A stretch of DNA of 64,000 bases, from NCBI RefSeq assembly GCF_000312525.1, contig NZ_HE997453.1:213051-277050 (forward strand). Reading direction: 5' to 3'. The DNA comes from Bartonella florencae (GTDB taxonomy: Bacteria; Pseudomonadota; Alphaproteobacteria; Rhizobiales; Rhizobiaceae). Made by a program: the position numbers and the translations under genes. Shown piece after piece: positions 10,063-19,819 of the stretch. The notes below the pieces were generated by a model. That model had not been told where the DNA came from. It ran no database searches and was given only the letters and a program-made list of their open reading frames with translations. Each line of letters begins with the position of its first letter. The first letter of the stretch is position 1.

Positions 10063-11421
10063 ATGTCTGATTTATCTTCAAATCGCTTGCCTAACCGCGC
10101 TTCTCGTGTCACAAATCAAGCACTTTCCGCTATCGAGCGTTTTCTCCATATTGAAGCTCTTAGTGGTGTCGTTCTTTTATTGGCTGCTGCTGCTGCACTC
10201 ATTTTTGCCAATTCTCAATATGCCTCTCTCTATGAGTCTTTTTGGCATACACCTTTTGGCTTTAGCTTTGGTCATTTCTCCCTCTCATGGGATTTACATT
10301 TCTGGGTTAACGATGCTCTCATGACTGTCTTTTTTCTCGTAGCAGGAATGGAAATTCGACGTGAAATTCATGAAGGTGCTCTTGCCGATTTTAAACAAGC
10401 AATTTTGCCGATTGTTGCTGCAATAGGTGGAGTATGTCTTCCTGCAATTATTTATCTCAGCTTTAACTTAAACGGAGGACATACACATGGTTGGGCTGTG
10501 CCAACAGCAACAGATATTGCCTTTGCACTCGGTATTTTGGCTCTTCTTGGGAAAAAAATCCCTTCTAACCTTCATATCATTCTTTTGTCTTTAGCAATTA
10601 TTGATGATATTATCGCTGTTCTCATTATTGCTTTCTTCTACTCAACGAACATTGATCCTAGTGGTCTTATTATTGCCGCAGCAGGTGTTGCTTTGGTGTT
10701 GTTTTTTCAATGGATTGGACTCGCATCGGCATGGCTGTACATTCTACCTAGTACAATCATCTGGTGGGGCTTAATGGCAACAGGTATTCATCCATCACTT
10801 GCTGGCGTGATTTTAGGTATGATGACTCCTGTTTACCCTACCCGTACCCTTGTTGCACCACTCACCATGCTCAGCAATGCAATGCAAGTCCTTCAAGAAA
10901 AAAATAGCAAAACAGATCTGCATCATATCTCAACCGCATTGAAAAAAATGCGTAAAGGGCAACGTGATATGATTGCACCAGTAACACGCGTTCAAAAGGC
11001 GTTGCACCCATGGGTTGCGTACGGTGTTATGCCAATTTTTGCTTTTGCAAATGCTGGTGTTAGTTTTGCAAATTTTGATCTTTCTTCTCATGAATCATTC
11101 TTGATTGTGCTCGGTGTTGTTATTGGTCTTTTTGTCGGAAAACCCTTTGGTATTATTGCCGCCAGTTATCTAGCAGTAAAATCAGGACTCTGTCGTCTGC
11201 CACCTCAAATGACATGGGCAGGCATCTTACTCATTGGGTTTTTAGCAGGAATTGGCTTTACAATGTCTATCTTTGTTTCAATGCTTGCTTTTAAGGATAT
11301 TATCCTTCTTGATTCTGCAAAAATTGGTGTCCTTTGTGGATCTGGTTTATCTGCTCTTGTCGGTCTTGGATATGGTGTCATTTACATCAAGCGCAATAAA
11401 AAAGTTCATAGTGCTCAATAA
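10063..11421 (+). CDS. nhaA: Na+/H+ antiporter NhaA
   Basis: This 452-residue inner-membrane antiporter exports sodium in exchange for protons and protects against alkaline and salt stress. Recognisable elements include the ATDIAFALGIL segment in helix IV and the paired aspartates in LSLAIIDDIIAV (helix V), which bind the ions. GVGL-type C-terminal helices complete about 12 membrane segments. The ATG at 10063 has GGAG seven bases in front; a TTG start four codons earlier is possible but less likely. It is somewhat longer than the E. coli protein, mainly because of an N-terminal extension and a loop near residues 285-310. It seems to be a single-gene unit. Confidence 0.95.
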   Translation: MSDLSSNRLPNRASRVTNQALSAIERFLHIEALSGVVLLLAAAAALIFANSQYASLYESFWHTPFGFSFGHFSLSWDLHFWVNDALMTVFFLVAGMEIRREIHEGALADFKQAILPIVAAIGGVCLPAIIYLSFNLNGGHTHGWAVPTATDIAFALGILALLGKKIPSNLHIILLSLAIIDDIIAVLIIAFFYSTNIDPSGLIIAAAGVALVLFFQWIGLASAWLYILPSTIIWWGLMATGIHPSLAGVILGMMTPVYPTRTLVAPLTMLSNAMQVLQEKNSKTDLHHISTALKKMRKGQRDMIAPVTRVQKALHPWVAYGVMPIFAFANAGVSFANFDLSSHESFLIVLGVVIGLFVGKPFGIIAASYLAVKSGLCRLPPQMTWAGILLIGFLAGIGFTMSIFVSMLAFKDIILLDSAKIGVLCGSGLSALVGLGYGVIYIKRNKKVHSAQ

Positions 11422-11998
11422 ACCAACCCCTCATCTGCCTTGCTATACTGATCTTTTAGCATAGCCAAGGCTTTACTTACAATTTTTGAAATGGGTGTAT
11501 TTTCTTGCCGGAATGTTTTTATCTTATATTATCATCGGTTAAATGAATAATCTGAAGATCTTCAACAAAACATTAAGAACCTTTTTGTTGTTTCATCGAT
11601 CAGAGTAAGAATATTAAACCTCAAAAAGAGTTGCTTTTATTACCGCCTCTGTTCTTAGCTTATTCTCCGTACTAAAATATATCTTTGCATATGTCTACAG
11701 CTCGTTTTTATATCGCTATATTAGTATCTAAGAGAAAGGAAATATCATTTCACGGCAGAAATTGACCATCTTTTCAAATAGCTTTCCTCTTCCAAACTTT
11801 TCAAAAAAGTGCATTGCAGTTTAATGATCATCAGTCGTTTCATTAAAATATTACGCTATTCAACATAATATTTTTTTAGAGCTCTTAAATTATCGTGATC
11901 AGACCTTTAAAACTCCAGATGCAAAATCTAAATTAAGTCATAAAGAAGAATAGATCACAGATAATTTTTTTAAATGATATTCATAAAATGGAGGCATT
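11422..11998. other. Convergent intergenic region without recognised gene
   Basis: This AT-rich spacer lies between the ends of nhaA (plus) and the dTMP-kinase-like gene (minus). A short imperfect inverted repeat (GCTAT...ATAGC) near 11441-11466 might act as the nhaA terminator, but it lacks a convincing T-run. No gene could be supported. Confidence 0.4.
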
Positions 11999-12658
11999 TT
12001 ATTTATCGTCAAAACAAGCCGTCTCTATATGGTGTCGGATTTGATTATGGATTAAAGAAACAGAAGCAGTTCCATCAATAACGATAAATCGTTCGTCTAT
12101 TTCTGATAAAAGTTGATATACTTCATAAACTTTTTTAATAAACGAGCGTTTTTCTTCGTATTTTAAGGTTAAACCATCCCTTTTTTGCAACCGTTCTATA
12201 AGAGCAGCAGGCGATACATGAAGGTAAAATGTGATATGAGGTCTTGGAATAGACGAATTTAATTTAATCACACTTTCAAGAGAGAGACCTCGAGCGTAGA
12301 AATAAGCAAGACTAGAATAAACATACCGATCGCTGATTAATAAGTTTTGCGATAAAGTTAAAGAAGGTTCGATAATTTCAAGCATATGCTTTCGTCTATC
12401 TGTTGCTGCTAAAAGCGCTAAAAACAGTGAATCAATTGGTTTTCCACTCTCTAAATAATCTCTTACCTCTTTATTATTTCTATACCAATGACTGGGTTGA
12501 AAAGTTTGTATTATATGTTTTTCTTGTGAGTAATGGCGAGAAATTTCTTTTGTTTGAGTTGTCTTTCCACTCCCATCAAATCCGCATAGAGCAACAAAAG
12601 AACCAGAATATTGCTTCAAAGACCACATGGAATTATAAATATCTTTACTAAGATACAT
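11999..12658 (-). CDS. Thymidylate kinase-like P-loop kinase
   Basis: This protein of about 219 residues belongs to the dTMP kinase-like P-loop family. The P-loop GFDGSGKTT (about residues 25-33), the DRYVYSSLAYFYARG segment (DR motif that contacts the acceptor nucleotide) and a basic lid region around IERLQKRDG are visible. The ATG at 12658 is chosen because GGAGAGAAA precedes it. The gene is not beside holB or a tatD-type gene, the usual home of the housekeeping tmk, so it may be a second, diverged copy with another nucleotide or lipid substrate. It stands alone between two long spacers. Confidence 0.75.
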   Translation of the reverse strand: MYLSKDIYNSMWSLKQYSGSFVALCGFDGSGKTTQTKEISRHYSQEKHIIQTFQPSHWYRNNKEVRDYLESGKPIDSLFLALLAATDRRKHMLEIIEPSLTLSQNLLISDRYVYSSLAYFYARGLSLESVIKLNSSIPRPHITFYLHVSPAALIERLQKRDGLTLKYEEKRSFIKKVYEVYQLLSEIDERFIVIDGTASVSLIHNQIRHHIETACFDDK

Positions 12659-13212
12659 TTTCTCTCCATTCATATAATTTACATCACTTTACACCTAAAA
12701 TTTTCTTGTTGAGAGAATATATTTTACCTCTCGGTATCAGAGGTATAATATCAACCAGCATCTTCCCCTTCAGCATGAGAGCTTAAAATTTTTATAACTT
12801 ATTGATTGCTAGGATAACATTTTTAATTTTTAGCCAACTAAAAAGCAAATTCTGTAAATTCTATCATATTGAGTTTGAATTATACATCCCCCTTTTATAA
12901 CATACATATGGTGCTATTCTTCTTCCTCCCAATCACCTCTTGTAAGCAATTCTCCTTTCCCTTTACCTTATATCTAAACAATTCATAAGAAGCATCTTGT
13001 GTTGTCTCTGAAATAGTTTTTATTCCTATGCCAATCTTGCTTTTAACACACAAACAAATAGTTTTTTTCTTCACTATAAGAAAATTTTAAATGAAAAAAT
13101 TTCACTGTATTCATTATTCTTATTTAAACGGAATGTATAAATTATGCTTATAAAGCAAAGCATTCATACATATGAAAACTTTATGTTCTTGAAATTGAGA
13201 GTTTAAAAATAT
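12659..13212. other. Intergenic region without recognised gene
   Basis: This spacer upstream of the kinase gene and downstream of lysC is very AT-rich. No ORF with a ribosome site, no tRNA and no strong hairpin could be found. Confidence 0.4.
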
Positions 13213-14469
13213 TTAACTCTTATCAAGTCCATAAACAGCATGTAATGTTCTCACCGCAAGTTCAGTATAAGCACTATCAATCAAAACAGAAATCTTAATC
13301 TCAGAGGTCGTGATTGCTTGAATATTAATACCTTTTTCAGCCAAAGCCTTAAAAGCTGTAGCAGCAACACCTGCATGGCTGCGCATTCCAATACCAATAA
13401 CAGATATTTTGGCAAGATCGCTTTCAAATTGGATAACATCAAATCCAATCTCTTTACGATTTTTCTCAAGAAGCGAAACAGCTTTATGAACATCTGCCGA
13501 TGGGACAGTAAAAGTCATATCGGTCTTTGAACCATCTTCAGAAGTATTTTGCACAATCATATCAACATTAATGCGCTCTTCAGCCAAAGGGCCAAAGATT
13601 GCTGCAGAGATCCCAGGGCGATCAGCAAGCCGACGCAGCGAAATTTGTGCTTCATCCTTAGCAAACGCAATGCCAGTAACATTCTGTTGTTCCACGATTT
13701 CATCCTCATCGCAAATAAGTGTTCCAGAAGAGTTCATTGGATCATCCATGCCTAATGCATCAGGATCTTCAAAACTTGAGCGTACAAAGGTACGGACTTT
13801 ATGAACCATAGCCAATTCAACAGAACGAACCTGTAAAACTTTTGCTCCAAGAGAAGCCATTTCTAGCATTTCTTCAAAAGCCACTTTTGGTAAACGGCGT
13901 GCCTTAGGCTCTATACGTGGATCAGTTGTATAAACACCATCCACATCTGTATAAATATCACAGCGATGGGCTTGTACAGCTGCCGCAATTGCAACAGCTG
14001 TTGTATCTGACCCACCACGCCCTAAGGTAGAAACCCGATTATCTGGAGCTATCCCTTGAAAGCCAGCAATAACTGCAACCTGACCTTCTTGAAAATGTTG
14101 TATTAAAAATGATCCATTAATATTTGTAATACGTGCACGACTATGTGCATTATCCGTATGAATAGGAATTTGCCAACCAAGCCATGAACGTGCATTCACT
14201 CCCATTGCTTGAAGTGTAAGTGCCAATAACCCCGCCGTTACCTGCTCACCAGAAGCAACAATTACATCATATTCGTAAGCATCTTTATATATTGGTGAAA
14301 CGTCACAGGTCCACTGAACAAGCTCATTAGTTTTACCGGCCATCGCAGAGACTACAACGGCAACCTCATTGCCTGCCTCCACTTCCCTTTTAACATGCCG
14401 TGCAACATTATGAATACATTCAATATTTGCTACCGATGTTCCACCAAATTTCATGACAATACGCGCCAT
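13213..14469 (-). CDS. lysC: Aspartokinase
   Basis: This 418-residue enzyme phosphorylates aspartate, the first step to lysine/diaminopimelate, threonine and methionine. The N-terminal kinase domain begins ARIVMKFGGTS, the family signature, and includes FQGIAPDNRVSTLGRGGSDTTAVA. Two ACT domains follow (about residues 265-418; for example ISVIGIGMRSHAGVAATAFKALAEKGINIQAITTSEIKISVLI) and would mediate feedback inhibition by lysine and/or threonine. The ATG at 14469 is preferred to a TTG two codons upstream. It diverges from ubiG, the common arrangement in this group. Confidence 0.95.
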   Translation of the reverse strand: MARIVMKFGGTSVANIECIHNVARHVKREVEAGNEVAVVVSAMAGKTNELVQWTCDVSPIYKDAYEYDVIVASGEQVTAGLLALTLQAMGVNARSWLGWQIPIHTDNAHSRARITNINGSFLIQHFQEGQVAVIAGFQGIAPDNRVSTLGRGGSDTTAVAIAAAVQAHRCDIYTDVDGVYTTDPRIEPKARRLPKVAFEEMLEMASLGAKVLQVRSVELAMVHKVRTFVRSSFEDPDALGMDDPMNSSGTLICDEDEIVEQQNVTGIAFAKDEAQISLRRLADRPGISAAIFGPLAEERINVDMIVQNTSEDGSKTDMTFTVPSADVHKAVSLLEKNRKEIGFDVIQFESDLAKISVIGIGMRSHAGVAATAFKALAEKGINIQAITTSEIKISVLIDSAYTELAVRTLHAVYGLDKS

Positions 14470-14663
14470 CAACAATACTCTTAACTTTTACGTTTCTTAT
14501 CTCAAATCACAATGAAAATAAGATCATACCACCGTATCAATAAATCATCTCTCCACATACAGAATATCTATCATTTGTGCAAGTTTAGTTATGCTTATAT
14601 TAATTTCTCTTGACTTTAAGATAAAATTCTCTTGATTTGAGTATTTAAAAAATGGAGAGCGAT

Positions 14664-15410
14664 ATGATACATGAAAAACATACCACTATTGATCAAAATG
14701 AAATTGATCATTTTTCACGTATCGCTGCAGAATGGTGGGACTCACAAGGAAAATTTCGCCCACTTCATCAATTCAATCCAACACGTCTTACTTATATCAG
14801 AGAAAAAATCTGTTTAGAATTTAATCGTGATCTTGTTTCACTTACGCCTTTTAACAATTTGAGAATTCTTGATATTGGCTGTGGAGGTGGTTTGTTATGT
14901 GAACCAATGGCGCGCCTTGGTGCTACGGTCGTGGGAGCTGATGCGGCACACACAAATATTGAAGTCGCAAAAACCCATGCAGTACAAAGTAACCTTTTAA
15001 TCGATTATCGCGTCACAACTGCAGAAGAACTTGCTAGTAACAAAGAACAATTTGATATCATCCTTAATATGGAAGTTGTTGAACATGTAGCTGATGTTAA
15101 TCTCTTTATAGAAGCCACGGCAAAAATGCTTAAACCACAAGGATTAATGTTTGTCTCGACCCTCAACCGCACATGGAAATCATGGGGTCTCGCTATTATA
15201 GGTGCTGAATACATCCTTCGTTGGCTTCCAAAAGGAACCCATGATTATAAAAAGTTCCTAAAACCTCAGGAACTTAAAAATTTATTATTCCAAAATACTC
15301 TCACTGTCATTGATGAGATTGGCATTACTTACAATCCATTAAATGACAGCTGGAATCGTTCAAAAGATATGGATGTTAACTATCTTCTTCTGGCAAAAAA
15401 CATGCAATGA
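14664..15410 (+). CDS. ubiG: Ubiquinone biosynthesis O-methyltransferase UbiG
   Basis: This 248-residue enzyme performs both O-methylations in ubiquinone synthesis, using S-adenosylmethionine. The SAM-binding motif [20 protein letters not shown] (about residues 68-87) and the post-I acidic segment are clear, and the N-terminal [23 protein letters not shown] block is characteristic of UbiG. Start: GGAGAG lies just before the ATG at 14664, so this is chosen over the ATG four codons earlier. It is convergent with grxC and divergent from lysC. Confidence 0.95.
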   Translation: MIHEKHTTIDQNEIDHFSRIAAEWWDSQGKFRPLHQFNPTRLTYIREKICLEFNRDLVSLTPFNNLRILDIGCGGGLLCEPMARLGATVVGADAAHTNIEVAKTHAVQSNLLIDYRVTTAEELASNKEQFDIILNMEVVEHVADVNLFIEATAKMLKPQGLMFVSTLNRTWKSWGLAIIGAEYILRWLPKGTHDYKKFLKPQELKNLLFQNTLTVIDEIGITYNPLNDSWNRSKDMDVNYLLLAKNMQ

Positions 15411-15418
15411 GCATGTTC

Positions 15419-15682
15419 TTACAATTTCTGTACATCTTGTAACAAAGAATTGAGTTTTCCCTCATCTTCTAAAGCATACAGATCATCACAGCCACCGACA
15501 TGATAATCGCCTATAAAAATTTGTGGGAATGTATTACGTCCATTCGCTCTCTGCACCATTTCTTGGCGAAGAGAAGTTGATGCATCAATGTCTGTATATT
15601 TTACCCCTTTTTTATCAAGTAAATCTCTTGCTCTCGTGCAGTAAGGACAATGAGGACGTGTATAAAGTATGATCTCTTTCAT
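15419..15682 (-). CDS. grxC: Glutaredoxin 3
   Basis: This is an 87-residue thioredoxin-fold protein with the dithiol active site CPYC near the N-terminus (RPHCPYCTRARDLL). It also has the glutathione-binding TFPQIFIGDYHVGGCDDL segment. It reduces disulfides using glutathione. The start at 15682 is supported by GGAG nine bases upstream; the frame is open for 12 more codons without a site. It follows the comF-like gene and precedes the convergent end of ubiG, a neighbourhood conserved in Rhizobiales. Confidence 0.95.
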   Translation of the reverse strand: MKEIILYTRPHCPYCTRARDLLDKKGVKYTDIDASTSLRQEMVQRANGRNTFPQIFIGDYHVGGCDDLYALEDEGKLNSLLQDVQKL

Positions 15683-15730
15683 TATGTTATTCTCCAATAT
15701 TTTCAAAATAGTTCCCATTTAAAGCTTCTC

Positions 15731-16516
15731 TTACGAATCAGGAAAGATAGAAACTTCTTTTAGTACACGAGAAAATGTTAACACATCAACTTGACGCGCT
15801 CCTGCACGCTTTAATGCTGCAGCAGCCGCTGTAACTGTTGCACCCGTTGTAAATACATCATCAATCAGTAAAATAGAACATCCTTTGAGATATTTTTTAA
15901 CTTTATGCGAAACCTTAAAGGCATTTTTTACATTAAGTTTTCTTTCTCTTGAAGAAAGACTAACCTGCGGGCGCGTATGCCGACAACGAATAAGCCAACC
16001 GGGTTTTAAAAGTTTTTTTTGTGATGCTGCAATATAACGTGCAAGCTCAGCAGATTGATTATAACGTCTCTCCCAAAAACGACGAAAATGCAATGGAATG
16101 GGAATAATAACATCACACTCATCGATAACCTCACGTCCAGCAGATATCATCCAATTAGCCATAAAAGATGCCAATTCTATATGATCACCATATTTTAAGC
16201 GCGTTACCAAGGTGCGTGCAAGCCCTTTATGAACAATGACTGAGCGAACACGTGAAAACGGGTAAGAATTACGCAGTGCTTCACCACTGAGAAAACCATC
16301 CCCCATATCACAAACAAAAGGCGTCCCCATAACAGGACAATAAGGTTTTGTAATAAATTGGAGATCTTTCCAACATTTAGAGCAAATCGTACCATAAGCA
16401 GAAACATTTTGCTTACATCCAAGACAAATTGGTGGATAAAGCATCGCTTTAAAGTGCCCAATGAATTGACTGAGTATATCCCCGCTATTTAAAGCCGCTT
16501 CTCGAAAATAAAACAT
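15731..16516 (-). CDS. ComF family protein
   Basis: This 261-residue protein has an N-terminal zinc-ribbon-like module with two CxxC pairs (CLGC and CSKC, about residues 32-55) followed by a phosphoribosyltransferase-type domain with the PRPP-binding motif ILLIDDVFTTGATV (about residues 215-228). Related proteins are linked to DNA uptake (ComFC) and are widespread in non-competent bacteria, where the role is unknown. The gene ends 48 bases upstream of grxC, so the pair may be cotranscribed. It diverges from the methyltransferase gene at 16714. Confidence 0.88.
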   Translation of the reverse strand: MFYFREAALNSGDILSQFIGHFKAMLYPPICLGCKQNVSAYGTICSKCWKDLQFITKPYCPVMGTPFVCDMGDGFLSGEALRNSYPFSRVRSVIVHKGLARTLVTRLKYGDHIELASFMANWMISAGREVIDECDVIIPIPLHFRRFWERRYNQSAELARYIAASQKKLLKPGWLIRCRHTRPQVSLSSRERKLNVKNAFKVSHKVKKYLKGCSILLIDDVFTTGATVTAAAAALKRAGARQVDVLTFSRVLKEVSIFPDS

Positions 16517-16713
16517 TATAAATTTAGGCTTTTACAAATTCCTCGTAGAACAAAAGTTCCTTTGTATTTCCTCAATTTATAAATTTAATTTCTTTAAAAA
16601 CTCTTAAGCTTCTATAAACTTATTTTTATTTCACATTATAAACTTGACAGAGCGCGCACAAATATGAACCTTTTCAAAATATATTCTTTCATAAATCGAA
16701 AGTGTTCCACAAT

Positions 16714-17592
16714 ATGTCACATCCTTTCATTTTTGATCACGACCGCATTGAACAATTCCGCAAACGGGCTTTCCAAAAAGCAAAAGAAGGACATGACTTT
16801 TTACTATCCCATATGGCTGAAGATCTCTACAAACGCCTCAGTACTGTTGATCGTCTCTTTACATTAGCTCTGGATTTACACAGCCATACAGATCTTGCTA
16901 CGCAAGCTCTCCTGAAATCTAGAAAAGTCCATTCCATAGAACGCGTCGAAACCGACTTGCTTTATCAAAGTCATGATCAAAAATTTCATTTACGTTCCCG
17001 AGAATTTCTTGATTTTCCTCAAAATTATTGTGATCTTATTGTTTCACTTCTTTCATTACAGTTGACCAATGATACCCCTGGCGTTCTTAGTCAGATAAAA
17101 AATATCCTAAAACCAGATGGCTTATTTCTGGCTGTTATGGCGGGGGCTGGTACACTCACAGAATTACGCGAATGCCTCCTACAAGCTGAAATTGAAATCT
17201 ATGGTGGAGCAAGTCCTAGGATCTATCCTTTTGCGGACATTCGCGATGCGGGGGCTCTTTTACAGCGTATTGGTTTTGCTCTTCCTGTAGTAGATATTGA
17301 AGATATCACAATACGCTACAATACAATGTTTGATCTCATGCATGATCTTAAAGCTATGGGTATGCAAAATGCGCTTATCAATCGCTCACGACGCCCTGTA
17401 TCTAAGCGATTTTTTCTTCGTGCTGCTGAAATCTACGCACAACGGTTTAGCGATCCTGATAGCCGTATTCGCGCGCATTTTTCTTTCATTTGGCTCTCTG
17501 GTTGGGCTCCCCACCCAAACCAGCAAAAACCTATACAACCAGGATCAGCACAGATATCCCTTGCAAATGTTCTACAATCGAAAAAAATATAG
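16714..17592 (+). CDS. SAM-dependent methyltransferase, BioC/NDUFAF5-like
   Basis: This 292-residue protein resembles the class I methyltransferases of the BioC/NDUFAF5 branch. It begins PFIFDHDRIEQFRKRAFQ, a typical start for the alphaproteobacterial members, and contains the post-I to motif III region as DLIVSLLSLQLTNDTPGVLSQIKNILKPDGLFLAVMAGAGTLTELR (given here in pieces at about residues 107-150). The first glycine-rich motif is weak (LALDLHSHTDLA), so SAM binding is inferred from the family. The ATG at 16714 is preferred over an upstream GTG. In related genomes this gene lies beside comF and grxC, as here, with the comF-like gene divergent. Confidence 0.82.
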   Translation: MSHPFIFDHDRIEQFRKRAFQKAKEGHDFLLSHMAEDLYKRLSTVDRLFTLALDLHSHTDLATQALLKSRKVHSIERVETDLLYQSHDQKFHLRSREFLDFPQNYCDLIVSLLSLQLTNDTPGVLSQIKNILKPDGLFLAVMAGAGTLTELRECLLQAEIEIYGGASPRIYPFADIRDAGALLQRIGFALPVVDIEDITIRYNTMFDLMHDLKAMGMQNALINRSRRPVSKRFFLRAAEIYAQRFSDPDSRIRAHFSFIWLSGWAPHPNQQKPIQPGSAQISLANVLQSKKI

Positions 17593-17603
17593 TTGCATAA
17601 AGC

Positions 17604-18958
17604 TTATTTTTCAAAAATACTTTTATCCGTTGTCCGTAACATTTGGCTGGTTATGGTTCCAGCTAACATTGAATCACTTACATTTAAGGCTGTACGCCCC
17701 ATATCAATGAGAGGTTCAATAGACATAAGTACAGCGACCAAAGAAACAGGAAGCCCCATAATGGGGAGTACTATTAATGCCGCAAAAATAGCACCACCCC
17801 CCACACCAGCAACACCAATAGAACTCAATGTTACAACACCAACAAGAGTAGCAATCCACATAGGATCAAGAGGATTAATCCCCACGGTTGGTGCTATCAT
17901 AGTCGCAAGCATTGCTGGATAAAGGCCTGCACAACCATTTTGCCCAATTGTGGCTCCAAAAGAAGCTGCAAAACTTGCAATGGATTGTGGTACACCAATC
18001 CACCGCGTTTGTGCTTCAATATTCAAAGGGATACTTGCAGCACTTGAACGGCTGCTAAAAGCAAATGTTAAAACCGGTAAAACTTTTTTAAAAAACGAAA
18101 AGGATTAATTCCTGATATGCCAAGCAATACCCCATGAATTCCAAACATAAGAATAATACCAACATAGGAAGCGATAATAAAAACCAATAAATTTAAAATA
18201 TCGGCAACGTGCGAAGATGCTCCCACCTTAGTCATAAGTGCGAAAATACCATAAGGCGTCAAAGCAATCACAATACGGACTAACCGCATAATCCAAGCTT
18301 GTGCAACTTGAATAAATAAAAGGGCTTTTTCCCCTTTTTCTGGATCATCTTTCTTTAAAAAAAGAGCCGCAGCCCCTAAAAACGATGCAAAAATAACAAT
18401 ACTGATAATTGATGTGCGCTTAGCGCCACTTAACTCAGCAAAGGGATTTTTAGGAATCAAGGACAAAATCATCTTTGGAACATTCATATCTCCAAGTTGA
18501 GAAATACGCTCTCCAAGAACAGCAGAAACATTTTGTCCTTCATGTACCAAACTACTTGCTGTTAATCCAAAGGTATTAACAACCAAAATACCAACCAACG
18601 CTGAAAGAGCCGTGGTAAAGAGCAATATTGAAATGGTCATGATACTCATTTTGCCAACAGCATAGACAGAATGCAACTGTGCAACCGCTGAGACGATAGA
18701 GACAAAAACCAATGGCATAACAATCATTTGGAGTAATAAGATATAGCCATCACCAACAATGTTAAACCATTCAATGGATTTTAATAAAGTGGCTTCACTT
18801 TCTCCATAAATAATCTGCAAAACACTTCCAAAAATCAAACCAATGATAAGCCCTAACATCACACGTAGTGAGAGGCTCCATTTCATTCTTTTACTTTGGA
18901 CAAGCCATAACAAAAAAATAACAAATAGAAATAAGTTGATAAAAAAATTAAATGTCAT
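17604..18958 (-). pseudogene. Cystine/dicarboxylate:cation symporter (TcyP-like), frameshifted
   Basis: This is a DAACS-family (GltP/TcyP) transporter of about 450 residues interrupted by one base. The N-terminal 296 residues run to NPFRFLKK and then hit a premature stop. The remainder, [20 protein letters not shown] and onwards, with the signature [18 protein letters not shown], is in another frame to 17604. The break falls in a T6A6 tract at 18084-18095; one additional A (coding strand) restores [10 protein letters not shown]. The serine-rich loop and C-terminal signature match TcyP-type L-cystine symporters better than glutamate carriers. Whether the shift is real, or a homopolymer sequencing error, cannot be decided here. 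It is convergent with the methyltransferase gene. Confidence 0.87.
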
Positions 18959-19819
18959 TGTTTATGCTCACTTTTATGCCCACTATTTTTCTGATTGATA
19001 TTGAATGATTTGCAAAATTAAAGATAAATGCATGATATTTGAAACTGAAATATAAAGCTTACAATGCTTTTACGAAATCATTATTTTTTTAATTTATAAG
19101 TTAAAAGAGAAATTTTTATCTACTAATCACGGTTTAAAGAATACAAAATAGGAGCCTACTATTCTGCAAATTTACACGCTTGTTTAAAACAATGCCTGCT
19201 CAATACTGCAAAGAACTATCTTACAACAGAATCTATAAATAGTACAAAGAAAAAGTCATTATGCATGTATACCATCATCTTTTCACTTATGAAAGATCAA
19301 GTCGACAACATCGTAATATTTGCCTGTTCAAAATATTACACAACCTCTGGCAACTGAAAGCATTCATAAAAGAATTTTAAAAGCATATTTTTAAAATGCT
19401 CTGTAGTGTAATAATAATTTATCAAGATATTTTATTTATAATATAATGGAGCATTAAAAAATAATTAAATTTTCTTACTAAAAATTTAATTATTATGAAG
19501 CATAAAAATTATGTTCTTATACATCATACGTGGAAAAAGCTATACCGATAAAAAATATTTACGAAATTGCTCATACCTCTTATGAAAGTTCTTAAGAAAA
19601 AAACAGATCTATCAATTTTTGATTGAATACAGACATGATAAAGATGTTTTGTATTTGAAGAAGCAAAGTTGGCAATATTCAATAAATTTTTATTATTTGC
19701 TTTTATGAACGATACTAGGAGATGAGATTGAAAACAAAGGGAATTTCTCTCTAGAGAGAAATTATGAATGTGCAACAATAATATGCTTTACTTTTTCAAA
19801 GCAGTTTTTTGCTGTAAAA
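18959..19819. other. Long intergenic region without recognised gene
   Basis: This AT-rich stretch of about 860 bases lies upstream of the broken symporter and downstream of gshA. An 84-codon minus-strand ORF at 19524-19778 has a biased translation with no motif and no ribosome site. No RNA gene was recognised. It may contain decayed sequence beyond recognition. Confidence 0.45.

Noticed and set aside
19524..19778. 84-codon ORF upstream of gshA's end
   Set aside because: No ribosome site, unlikely composition, no motif.
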